Origin: Oleiagrimonas sp963747595
GTDB lineage: Bacteria; Pseudomonadota; Gammaproteobacteria; Xanthomonadales; Rhodanobacteraceae
Direction: 5' to 3'
Length of the DNA: 64,000 nucleotides
Assembly: GCA_963747595.1 (NCBI GenBank)
Contig: CAVVFO010000002.1
Coordinates: 310,001-374,000, forward strand
Shown here: one piece after another, positions 8,144 to 16,384 of the stretch
Position numbering within the stretch: the first letter of the stretch is position 1
Layout of the letters: every line of letters starts with the position of its first letter
Notes under the pieces: generated by a model
Seen by the model: the letters and a program-made list of their open reading frames with translations, nothing else
Databases searched by the model: none
Told to the model about the DNA's origin: nothing
Position numbers and translations under genes: made by a program

Positions 8144-9587
8144 AGTTGACTTTGTGGATGGCGCGTTTGTCCACCGAGAGTGCGGCTTCGTGGACGGCTT
8201 CGGAGAGGGTGGGGTGCGCATGGACGATGCGCGCCAGATCCTCGGACGAGCCCTTGAATTCCATCGTCACCACGGCCTCGGCAATCAGTTCGGAGACGGC
8301 CGGGCCGACCATGTGCACGCCCAGGATGCGGTCGGTTTCGGCATGGGCGATTACTTTCACCTGGCCGGCGGTCTCGTTCATGGCCACTGCGCGGCCGATG
8401 GCGGAGAAGGGAAAGCTGCCGGTCTTGTAGGGAATGTCGGCATCCTTGCACTGCTGCTCGGTCTTGCCGGCCCAGGCGATCTCCGGCTCGGTATAGATGA
8501 CCCAGGGGATCACGTCGTAATCGACATGCCCGGCCTTGCCGGCGATCAGTTCGGCCACCATGACCCCTTCCTCGGAGCCCTTGTGCGCCAGCATGGCGCC
8601 GCGCACGCAGTCGCCCACGGCCCAGACGCCGTCGACGCCGGTCCAGCAGTGCTCGTCCACCTCGATGCGGCCGCGATCGTCCAGCTTGACGCCGGTCTCC
8701 TCGGCCAGCAGACCCTCGTTGTATGCGCGGCGACCCACTGCGACCAGTAGCTTGTCGACGGTGAGCTTCTTTTCGCCATCCTTGTCCGCATAGGTCAGTT
8801 CAACGGCATTCTTCTTCACCTCGGCCTTGCTGACCTTGGCACCCAGATGGATATCCAGGCCCTGCTTCTTGAACTCGCGCGCGGCGACCTTGGCAATGTC
8901 CTTGTCGGCGGCGGCGAGGAAATCCGGCAGCGCCTCGAGTACCGTGACCTCGGCACCCAGACGGGACCAGACGCTGCCCAGTTCCAGGCCGATGACACCT
9001 GCACCGATGACGCCCAGGCGCTTGGGCACGCCATCCAGGGCCAGCGCGCCAGCGTTGTCGACGATGTGCTTGCCGTCGAACTTGGCGAAAGGCAGCTCGA
9101 CGGGCACCGAACCCGAGGCCAGAATCACGTTGCCGGCCTTGAGGGTCTGTTTTTTGCCATCCTTGCCCGTGACCTCGACCGAGTGGCCGTTGTCGCCACC
9201 ACCGAGCAATTTGCCCTTGCCGAAGAACGAGGTGACCTTGTTGGACTTGAACAGCATGCTCACACCGCCGGTGAACTGCTTCACGATCTTGTCCTTGCGG
9301 CCGATCATGGTCTTGACGTCGATGGACGGACTCTCGGCGCTGATGCCGTGATCGCTGAAACTGTGCTCCAGATTATGGAACTGGCGCGAGGAATCCAGCA
9401 GCGCCTTGGACGGGATGCAGCCGACATTGAGGCATGTGCCACCCAGCGCCTGTTTGCCGTCCTTCCCCTCGAAGGCATCCACGCAGGCGGTCTTCAGGCC
9501 CAGCTGTGCGGCGCGGATCGCGGCCACATAGCCGGCGGGACCGCCGCCGATGACGATGACATCGAATTGCTGCTGGTTGTCGGACAT
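8142..9587 (-). CDS. lpd: Dihydrolipoyl dehydrogenase (E3)
   Basis: FAD enzyme that reoxidises dihydrolipoamide on E2 with NAD+, shared by 2-oxoacid dehydrogenase complexes. It has 481 residues. The N-terminal FAD motif is VIGGGPAGYVAAIRAAQLG, the redox disulfide is Cys52/Cys57 in GGTCLNVGC, the NAD-binding segment is GVIGAGVIGLELG, and the C-terminal catalytic His lies in HPTLSE. A good ribosome site (AGGAAG) precedes the ATG at 9587. It is the last gene of sucA-sucB-lpd on the reverse strand, separated from sucB by 165 bases holding tandem hairpins, which may tune E3 output relative to E1/E2. Confidence 0.97.
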   Translation of the reverse strand: MSDNQQQFDVIVIGGGPAGYVAAIRAAQLGLKTACVDAFEGKDGKQALGGTCLNVGCIPSKALLDSSRQFHNLEHSFSDHGISAESPSIDVKTMIGRKDKIVKQFTGGVSMLFKSNKVTSFFGKGKLLGGGDNGHSVEVTGKDGKKQTLKAGNVILASGSVPVELPFAKFDGKHIVDNAGALALDGVPKRLGVIGAGVIGLELGSVWSRLGAEVTVLEALPDFLAAADKDIAKVAAREFKKQGLDIHLGAKVSKAEVKKNAVELTYADKDGEKKLTVDKLLVAVGRRAYNEGLLAEETGVKLDDRGRIEVDEHCWTGVDGVWAVGDCVRGAMLAHKGSEEGVMVAELIAGKAGHVDYDVIPWVIYTEPEIAWAGKTEQQCKDADIPYKTGSFPFSAIGRAVAMNETAGQVKVIAHAETDRILGVHMVGPAVSELIAEAVVTMEFKGSSEDLARIVHAHPTLSEAVHEAALSVDKRAIHKVN

Positions 9588-9692
9588 GGTTTTTGCTTCC
9601 TGAGATGGTTTGGTACGTTTGGAGCGTCAAGCGGTTGTTGCGGCAGGTGAAGAGGAAAGGGTGAAGAAGAGCAAACGCTGTGCTCTTTTACT

Positions 9693-9756
9693 CTTGAGCA
9701 CGCGCAGCGTGCGTTCCCTTCACCCTTGAGCGCGCAAAGCGCGCGTTTCCCTTCAC
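9693..9756 (-). repeat. Two tandem hairpin units between sucB and lpd
   Basis: Two adjacent units of about 32 bases each start CTTGAGC and end CCCTTCAC: 9693-9723 contains GCACGCGCAGCGTGC and 9725-9756 contains GCGCGCAAAGCGCGC. The second overlaps the sucB stop. A third stem, AGAGC...GCTCT, lies at about 9668-9688. Such clusters typically act as mRNA processing or stability elements. Confidence 0.6.
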
Positions 9757-11030
9757 AGCCCCAGCAACATCCGTTGCGGATTTTCCAGCTGATCCTTGAT
9801 ATCCACCAGGAACAGCACCGCGTCCTTGCCGTCGATGATGCGATGGTCGTAGGACAGGGCGATGTACATCATCGGGGCGGCGACCACCTGGCCGTTCTCG
9901 ACCACGGCGCGTTCCTTGATGGTGTGCATCCCCAGGATGGCGCTCTGCGGCGGATTGACAATGGGCGTGGACAGCAGCGAGCCGAAGGTGCCGCCGTTGG
10001 TGATGGTGAAGGTGCCGCCCTGCAGGTCATCCAGGCTGAGCTTGCCGGCGCGGGCGCGCTTGGCGTAGTCGACGATGCCGCTCTCGATCTCGGCGAAGCT
10101 CATGTTCTGCGCATCGCGCAGCACCGGCGTGACCAGGCCCTTGTCGGTGGACACGGCAATGGAGATGTCCTGATAGCCGTGGTAGATGATGTCCTCACCA
10201 TCGACCGAGGCATTGACCATGGGCCGGCGCTTCAGTGCCTCGCAGGCGGCCTTGACGAAGAAGCTCATGTAGCCGAGCTTGACGTCGTTCTCCTTGATGA
10301 ACTGCTCGCCAAGGGTCTTGCGCATCTTCGCCACCTGGCTCAGGTTGACCTCGTTGAAGGAGGTCAGCATGGCGATGGAGTTCTTCGACTCCATCAGGCG
10401 CTCGGCGATGCGCTTGCGGATACGTGTCATCGGCACCCGCTCCTCGGGACGATCACCCGGTGCCGCCGGAGCCGGGGTGGGCGCGCTGCTCTGCTTGCCG
10501 CCCTTGCCACCGGATTTGACATACTTGAGAAGATCATCCTTGGTCACGCGGCCATCCCGGCCCGTGCCTTCGACCTTCGACGGGTCGATGTTCTTTTCGG
10601 TCGCCACCCGGCGCGCAGCCGGCGACAGGTCATCGGCGCCCGCCGGTGCTTCTTCGGTCGTGGCCTTTTTGGCGTCCTTGTCGGCAGACTCCTTGCTCTC
10701 GCCCTTGGCGTCGCCCGCCTCGTCCTTTGCCTCGCCCTCGTTCTTCTTGTCCTCGCCGGCCTTTTTGTCCTTGCCGCCATCGTCGCCGCCGGCGCCTTCC
10801 TCGATGATGGCAATCACCTGTTCGCCGTCCACCGTCTCGCCTTCCTCGGCGATGATCTCCTTGAGCACGCCGTCCACAGGGGAGGGCACTTCCAGTACCA
10901 CCTTGTCGGTTTCCAGATCGACCAGGTTCTCGTCGCGCGACACCTTGTCGCCGGCTTTCTTGTGCCAGGTGTCGATGGTGGCGTCGGAGACCGATTCGGG
11001 GAGTACCGGGACTTTGACTTCAGTGGCCAT
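9753..11030 (-). CDS. sucB: 2-oxoglutarate dehydrogenase E2, dihydrolipoyl succinyltransferase
   Basis: Core of the 2-oxoglutarate dehydrogenase complex, passing the succinyl group from E1 to CoA through its lipoyl arm. It has 425 residues: one lipoyl domain (about 2-77) with the modified lysine Lys43 in ETDKVVLEV; a long Lys/Glu/Ala linker (about 78-135) that is unusually charged; the E1/E3-binding domain (about 137-172, LSPAARRVATEKNI); and the catalytic trimerising domain with the active-site His in SYDHRIIDGKD. It lies 76 bases downstream of sucA in the operon, with AAGGAC as ribosome site. Confidence 0.97.
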   Translation of the reverse strand: MATEVKVPVLPESVSDATIDTWHKKAGDKVSRDENLVDLETDKVVLEVPSPVDGVLKEIIAEEGETVDGEQVIAIIEEGAGGDDGGKDKKAGEDKKNEGEAKDEAGDAKGESKESADKDAKKATTEEAPAGADDLSPAARRVATEKNIDPSKVEGTGRDGRVTKDDLLKYVKSGGKGGKQSSAPTPAPAAPGDRPEERVPMTRIRKRIAERLMESKNSIAMLTSFNEVNLSQVAKMRKTLGEQFIKENDVKLGYMSFFVKAACEALKRRPMVNASVDGEDIIYHGYQDISIAVSTDKGLVTPVLRDAQNMSFAEIESGIVDYAKRARAGKLSLDDLQGGTFTITNGGTFGSLLSTPIVNPPQSAILGMHTIKERAVVENGQVVAAPMMYIALSYDHRIIDGKDAVLFLVDIKDQLENPQRMLLGL

Positions 11031-11106
11031 GGGAAAACGTGTCCTTGAGATGCTGATTGGGTCGAGCTTGATTGGAGTGCAACGGATGCGAACGTGAGCA
11101 GTTGGA

Positions 11107-13938
11107 TTATTCGGCTGCGTGGCCGTTGTCGACGGGTTTTGTCAGTGCCTGTTCGACCAGGGCCTTCTGCTCGGCGACGTGCATGGTGTAGTGACCGCAG
11201 GCCGGTGCCGGAGCGCGGGCGCGACCTGCATAGGACAAGCTGTGCTTGTCACTGACACATGCCTGCAGATGATGCCGGATCTGGAACCAGGCGCCCTGGT
11301 TCATGGGTTCTTCCTGGCACCAGATGACTTCCCTGGCCGACTTGAAGTGGGCCAGCTCCTGCCGGACCAGGTCCCGCGGGAACGGATACAACTGCTCCAC
11401 GCGCACCAGGGCGACATCGGTCATTGCGTCCTTCTCGGCCTGCTCCAGCAAGTCGTAGTACACACGGCCGGAACACAGTACGACGCGCTTGACCTTCGAC
11501 GGGGTCTTGATGCGCTGATCGCCAATGACATTCTGGAAGGTGCCCGTGGCCAGTTCGTCCAGGGTGGAGACGGCAAGCTTGTGCCGCAGCAGCGACTTGG
11601 GCACCAGCACGATCAGCGGCTTGCGCACCTTGCGCAGCATCTGCCGGCGGATCATGTGGAAGGTCTGCGCCGGTGTGGTGGGCACGCACACCTGCATGTT
11701 GTTGAGCGCACACAGCTGCAGGAAGCGCTCCAGACGCGCCGAGGAGTGTTCCGGGCCCTGGCCTTCGTACCCATGCGGCAGGTACAGCGTCAGCCCGCAC
11801 ATGCGGCCCCATTTGGCTTCGCCGGCGCTGATGAACTGGTCGATCACCACCTGCGCGCCATTGGCGAAATCGCCGAACTGGGCTTCCCAGATCACCAGCG
11901 TGGCGGGATCGGCGGTGGCGTAGCCGTACTCGAAGCCCATCACGCCTTCCTCGCTGAGCAGCGAGTCGATGACGGCGACGTTGATGTCGGGATTGACGTT
12001 GGCCAGCGGCAGCGCGGTGCGGCCGGTCTTCTGGTCGTGGAGGACCGCATGACGATGGAAGAAGGTGCCGCGACCGGTATCCTGACCGACCAGACGCAAA
12101 CCGTGACCCTCGTGGATCAATCCCGCATAAGCCAGGTTCTCGGCGCAGCCCCAGTCCAGCGGTTGTTCACCGTCAGCCATCTTGCGGCGCGTCTTGTAGA
12201 TCTTTTCCACGCGCGAATGCAACTGGAAGTCATCGGGCGCCTTCAGCAGCGTGTCCAGCAGTTTCGATGCCGTCTCGGGATCGATGCCGGTATCCACGTC
12301 CTCATCCAGATCGGCATCCAGATGCTTGCTCCACTCGAAGGAGGTGCCTCCGTGCGCCTCGGTGTCGATCTCGGCGACCGGCTTGCCTTCCCCCAGACGC
12401 TTGCGATAGGCATCCATCAGGTCATCGGCGGCATCGCCTTCGATGACCTTGTTCTTTTCCAGGCGCTCGGCATACAGCGCGCGGGCGGTGGCGCGCTCGC
12501 GGATGATCTTGTACATCAGCGGCTGGGTGGCCGCCGGCTCGTCGGCCTCGTTGTGGCCGTTGCGGCGATAGCACACCAGATCGATGACCACGTCTTTCTT
12601 GAACCGCTGGCGGAAATCGTAGGCCAGACGCGTCACCTGCAGCACGGCTTCCGGATCGTCGCCGTTGACGTGAAATATCGGTGCGTAGACCATCTTGGCC
12701 ACGTCCGTGCAGTACAGGGTGGAGCGGGCATCGTGCGGATTGGATGTGGTGAATCCGACCTGGTTGTTGATCACTACATGGATGGTGCCACCGACGCTGA
12801 AGCCCCGCGCCTGCGACATCTGCAGCGTCTCGGTGACCACGCCCTGACCCGCGAATGCGGCGTCGCCGTGGATCAGCAGCGGAAGGATCTGCGCGCGTTC
12901 AACGTCCTTGCGGCGGGTCTGCCGCGCGCGCACCGAGCCGACCACGACGGGGTCGACGATTTCCAGATGCGAAGGATTGAATGCCAGCGCCAGGTGCACG
13001 CTGTTGCCGGCGGTCTTGACGTCCGCGGAAAAGCCCATGTGGTACTTCACATCGCCGGTGCGTTCCGGATCGTCCGGATGCTCGAACTTGCCCTCGAACT
13101 CGTCGAACAGCTCCATCGGCGGCTTGCCGAGGGTATTGACCAGCACGTTGAGGCGGCCGCGGTGGGCCATGCCGATTACCAGTTCCTGCACGCCGTTGCT
13201 GCCGCCGCGGCGGATCACTTCGTCCAGCAGCGGAATCAGGCTGTCCGCACCTTCCAAAGAAAAGCGCTTCTGGCCCACGTAGCGGGTATGCAGATAGCGC
13301 TCCAGCCCCTCGGCGGCAGTGAGGCGCTCCAGGGTACGCATGCGTTCGTCGTGGCTGAACGCAGGGGCGCCGGCGTCCTTTTCCAGCCGGGTGTAGATCC
13401 AGCGACGCTGTTCGTGGTCGCTGATGTGCATGAATTCGCCACCGACGGTGCGCGTGTAGGTCGCCTTCAACCGCTCGATGAGCTGGCGCAGCGTGAGCCG
13501 GTCGGCGCCGCCGTAACTGCCGGTGTCGAACTCGGTGTCCAGGTCGCCCTTGTCCAGGCCATGGAACGGCAGATCCAGGTCGGGCGGCTGGCGCTGCTCG
13601 GCCAGGCCCAGCGGGTCGAGATCCGCCGCGAGGTGACCGCGCGAGCGGAAGGCAGTGAGCAAACGCAGCACGCCCGCCTGTTTGCGCGCATGCTGATCAC
13701 CGGCGGCCGCGATGCCGGTGCCGCGTCGGCTTTGCGCCGTCTCGATGCGTGCAATGACCGCCGAACGCGGCACGTCGCCATCTCTGGCGCCGGGCAGGGC
13801 ATCGAAGTAGTCGCGCCATTCGGGCTCGACGGCTGCCGAATCTTGCAGCCAGGCCTCGTACCTGTCCTCTACATAGTCGGCGTTGCCGCCGGCCAGTTGC
13901 GAGGATTCGAAGAACTTGCGGACCAGATTTTCGCTCAC
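11107..13938 (-). CDS. sucA: 2-oxoglutarate dehydrogenase E1
   Basis: Thiamine-diphosphate enzyme that decarboxylates 2-oxoglutarate and succinylates the lipoyl group of SucB, a TCA-cycle control point. Starting from GTG at 13938 gives 943 residues beginning MSENLVRKFFESSQLAGGN, close to the usual length of the family. An ATG at 13956 is possible, but it sits immediately behind a stable hairpin. Conserved blocks include the N-terminal E2-binding peptide, the HRGRLNVLVN substrate-site segment, HGDAAFAGQG, the thiamine-binding NGDDPEAV region, and the GYEGQGPEHSSARLERFLQ transketolase-like motif. It is the first gene of sucA-sucB-lpd. Confidence 0.96.
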   Translation of the reverse strand: MSENLVRKFFESSQLAGGNADYVEDRYEAWLQDSAAVEPEWRDYFDALPGARDGDVPRSAVIARIETAQSRRGTGIAAAGDQHARKQAGVLRLLTAFRSRGHLAADLDPLGLAEQRQPPDLDLPFHGLDKGDLDTEFDTGSYGGADRLTLRQLIERLKATYTRTVGGEFMHISDHEQRRWIYTRLEKDAGAPAFSHDERMRTLERLTAAEGLERYLHTRYVGQKRFSLEGADSLIPLLDEVIRRGGSNGVQELVIGMAHRGRLNVLVNTLGKPPMELFDEFEGKFEHPDDPERTGDVKYHMGFSADVKTAGNSVHLALAFNPSHLEIVDPVVVGSVRARQTRRKDVERAQILPLLIHGDAAFAGQGVVTETLQMSQARGFSVGGTIHVVINNQVGFTTSNPHDARSTLYCTDVAKMVYAPIFHVNGDDPEAVLQVTRLAYDFRQRFKKDVVIDLVCYRRNGHNEADEPAATQPLMYKIIRERATARALYAERLEKNKVIEGDAADDLMDAYRKRLGEGKPVAEIDTEAHGGTSFEWSKHLDADLDEDVDTGIDPETASKLLDTLLKAPDDFQLHSRVEKIYKTRRKMADGEQPLDWGCAENLAYAGLIHEGHGLRLVGQDTGRGTFFHRHAVLHDQKTGRTALPLANVNPDINVAVIDSLLSEEGVMGFEYGYATADPATLVIWEAQFGDFANGAQVVIDQFISAGEAKWGRMCGLTLYLPHGYEGQGPEHSSARLERFLQLCALNNMQVCVPTTPAQTFHMIRRQMLRKVRKPLIVLVPKSLLRHKLAVSTLDELATGTFQNVIGDQRIKTPSKVKRVVLCSGRVYYDLLEQAEKDAMTDVALVRVEQLYPFPRDLVRQELAHFKSAREVIWCQEEPMNQGAWFQIRHHLQACVSDKHSLSYAGRARAPAPACGHYTMHVAEQKALVEQALTKPVDNGHAAE

Positions 13939-13961
13939 GTCACCACCGGAGAACATGAAAG

Positions 13962-14050
13962 GGCGCGCATGTCGCGCGCCGGGGACTGCCTGAGGACCTG
14001 GGAGGTCCCAAACTTCGTAATTATACCGGTACCGTGCTGCGCCGCGGCAA
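13962..14050 (-). promoter_or_regulatory. sucA promoter and structured leader
   Basis: On the reverse strand a perfect TATAAT (14020-14025) has a TTGCCG -35 (14045-14050) 19 bases upstream. The predicted leader holds two hairpins: GGACCT/AGGTCC (13994-14008) and GGCGCGC/GCGCGCC (13962-13980). The second would mask a ribosome site for the ATG at 13956, which favours the GTG at 13938. Control by leader structure is inference. Confidence 0.5.
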
Positions 14051-14105
14051 GGCGCGAAACCGCATCGGTGTCCATTCGGGTGCTTGTACCGACATCCCGC
14101 ACGGT

Positions 14106-15071
14106 TCAAATGTCCAGCGCACGCAGCTCGTGGGCCAGTCGGGCACGTTGCCACATGCGTTCGAATTGAGGGCGCAGACGCGCGTGTTCAAGCGGATCGC
14201 AGGTCGAACCGCGGGCCACGAGAGCATCGGCATGCGGCCGTACGAGGTAGCCGCCATTGTCGTTCAGCACAAGCGCCTGGTCACTGGCGCGGTCGTGGGG
14301 GTCGCTGATCACGCGCACGCTGCAGCGGCTCGGCAGGCGCTGCACCAGTTCGATGAGGCGGTGACCAGTCACCAGCAACTGGGCGGCATCATGCACCAGC
14401 AGGCGGATCTCCCCGCCGCGGCCACGTGAGGCGACGGCGCGCATGGCCTCGAGCACAGCGTCGGTGTCCAGCACGGCAGGATCCAGATCCGGGCTGGCGA
14501 GGCACACGGTCTGCCGGGCCCCCTGGATGATGGCGAGATTGGCCGCCACCAGGCTGTCCAGGTCGGTGCTGTGCAACACACGGGCCTCTGGCCGCGATGG
14601 CGGCGTGCCGCGGGCGTCGGGCGGCGCTGTCCGGGGTGTCAGCTGCAGTTGCATTACACGATGCCGGATGCCCGCTTCGACGAATTCGTCTCCGTACGCG
14701 AGGAACCCATGCCGGCTGTAGAACTCGATGGCGCTGATCTGCGCATGCAGGCTGACGCTGCGCCACCCCAGCTCCCGCGCACGATCCAGCAGCTGCAGCA
14801 GCATGGCGGCGCCGACACCCTGGCCGCGCCAATCAGCCAGCACCGCCATGCGGCCGATCTTGCGTTCGGGTGTGAGCCGGCCGGTGCCGATCGCTGCGCC
14901 ATCCATGTCGCGCGCCAGGACGTGACGGCATTGCGGGTCGAGATCATCCCATTCTTCTTCCACCGGCACCTGTTGTTCCTGCACGAACACGCGATCGCGC
15001 ACATGCCGCAAAGCGTCGCGATCGACGTTCCAGTCGGCAGGTTCGACGGTGAACCTCAGGTCGGGCCTCAT
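14106..15071 (-). CDS. GNAT acyltransferase fused to a second C-terminal domain
   Basis: A 321-residue protein in two parts. Residues about 1-155 form a GNAT N-acetyltransferase of the ElaA-like type: HVRDRVFVQEQQVPVEEEWD near the start, then the acetyl-CoA loop WRGQGVGAAML and ISAIEFYSRHGF. Residues about 170-321 are a separate alpha/beta domain (SLVAANLAIIQGARQTVCLASPD..., LVTGHRLIELVQRLPS) that looks like a phospholipase-D-like fold lacking clear HKD motifs, perhaps the DUF7931 type. The substrate is unknown. The ATG at 15071 overlaps the stop of roxA (ATGA), implying coupled translation. Confidence 0.78.
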   Translation of the reverse strand: MRPDLRFTVEPADWNVDRDALRHVRDRVFVQEQQVPVEEEWDDLDPQCRHVLARDMDGAAIGTGRLTPERKIGRMAVLADWRGQGVGAAMLLQLLDRARELGWRSVSLHAQISAIEFYSRHGFLAYGDEFVEAGIRHRVMQLQLTPRTAPPDARGTPPSRPEARVLHSTDLDSLVAANLAIIQGARQTVCLASPDLDPAVLDTDAVLEAMRAVASRGRGGEIRLLVHDAAQLLVTGHRLIELVQRLPSRCSVRVISDPHDRASDQALVLNDNGGYLVRPHADALVARGSTCDPLEHARLRPQFERMWQRARLAHELRALDI

Positions 15072-16270
15072 CGACGGCTCCCGCGGCGCAGCGCCAGGTG
15101 GCCGCGATTCACAAGCTCCAGCAGCAATGCCAGATCGTTCCCGGCGGGCATGCTGTCCAGTGTCAGTTCGGATTGTGCACACAGGGTACGGGCCAGGGCG
15201 CGCGAACAGTCGAATGCTTCGCCGGCGACGAACAGGCGCACGCGGCGGCCGTGCGCGGTCCAGACCATGCGCGTCCATGGATGACGCACCAGCGTGGCGG
15301 TGCGGTCGATGGCCTTGCGCAACGCCGCCTGGGTGGTGCGGCGGCGCGGCGGGGCAGCCAGCTGCGCGCTGCGGTAACGGGTGATGAAACCGCCGAACCA
15401 ATCCGCCTTGTCGGCCGGCGAAAGCGTGGCGGCCAACGGTCCCAGCAACGTGGTCAACCGCTCCAGCGCAGCGGCGTCGATCTGCCCGTCCGAACGCGCC
15501 GGACGAAGATCCGGGTCGCGATACCGGTCTGCGTCGTCCATGCCCTCGGCCAGATGTTCGGCCAGATCCAGCAGCAGCTCGGCATGTGATGGCGCGCGCA
15601 TGCCGATGGAGAAGGTCAGGCACTGGCCGTCGGCCACTCCCTCGTGGGGCACCCCCGGCGGCAGATAGAGCATGTCCCCGGTTTCGAGCGTCCAGGTGTG
15701 CGTGGGGCGGAACTCGCGCAGCAGCTTGAGTTCCACATCATCGCGAAACGCACGGGATGCCTGCGGATCGGTGCTGATCGACCAGCGGCGCCGGCCCACC
15801 CCCTGCAGCAGGAATACATCGTACTGATCCACATGCGCGCCCACGCCGCCGCCGTCCTCGGCATAGCTGACCATGATGTCGTCGATGCGCCACGAGGGCA
15901 GGAACCCGAACGGCGTCAGCAGCTGCGCCACATCCGCATCCCACTTGTCCACATCCTGCACCAGCAGCGTCCAGTGGTCCTCGGGCAACGTCGCGAAGAA
16001 GTCTTCCGCGAACGGCCCGTTGTGCACCGTCCATTGATCATGCTCGGGATTGCGCACGATGATCCGGGACAGCGCCGCCTCCTCGCAGCCCAGTCCGCCC
16101 AGATCGTCCGGTGACAGCGGTGCCACGGCTGGAAACGCGCCGTGGATCAGCAGCGGCCGCTTCTGCCAGTAGTCGGTAAGGAAACGCGCCGGCGGCATGC
16201 CCAGTGGCTGCCGTGGCGTAGCGTGGACTTCAATGGCGAAGGCGTCGGAGGAACGGCGGCGGGACGTCAT
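15068..16270 (-). CDS. roxA: Ribosomal protein uL16 arginine hydroxylase, JmjC family
   Basis: 2-oxoglutarate/Fe(II) oxygenase of the YcfD/RoxA family, which hydroxylates an arginine of ribosomal protein L16 (uL16). It has 400 residues from the ATG at 16270. The double-stranded beta-helix core carries the iron triad His146-x-Asp148 (GAHVDQYDVF) and His209 (PPGVPHEG), and the substrate-binding entry WQKRPLLI is near residue 35. A winged-helix C-terminal region follows. Upstream ATGs would add 20 residues with no family likeness. It overlaps the GNAT fusion gene downstream by four bases, so the two products are likely made together. Confidence 0.9.
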   Translation of the reverse strand: MTSRRRSSDAFAIEVHATPRQPLGMPPARFLTDYWQKRPLLIHGAFPAVAPLSPDDLGGLGCEEAALSRIIVRNPEHDQWTVHNGPFAEDFFATLPEDHWTLLVQDVDKWDADVAQLLTPFGFLPSWRIDDIMVSYAEDGGGVGAHVDQYDVFLLQGVGRRRWSISTDPQASRAFRDDVELKLLREFRPTHTWTLETGDMLYLPPGVPHEGVADGQCLTFSIGMRAPSHAELLLDLAEHLAEGMDDADRYRDPDLRPARSDGQIDAAALERLTTLLGPLAATLSPADKADWFGGFITRYRSAQLAAPPRRRTTQAALRKAIDRTATLVRHPWTRMVWTAHGRRVRLFVAGEAFDCSRALARTLCAQSELTLDSMPAGNDLALLLELVNRGHLALRRGSRR

Positions 16271-16384
16271 CGTCACAGTGTAACGGCTGCTGCGGTGCAA
16301 GTGCGCGCCAATGGTGCATGTCCGTGCCAAGCTGGCGGATCCGCCTCTTGCCGATACTTGTCTACGATAGCGGGATGTGCCAAC

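Noticed and set aside
11119..14169. Forward open frame of about 1,016 codons opposite sucA
   Set aside because: Third-position GC bias of sucA keeps the antisense strand open. The protein has no recognisable domain, while the reverse strand encodes a fully conserved E1.
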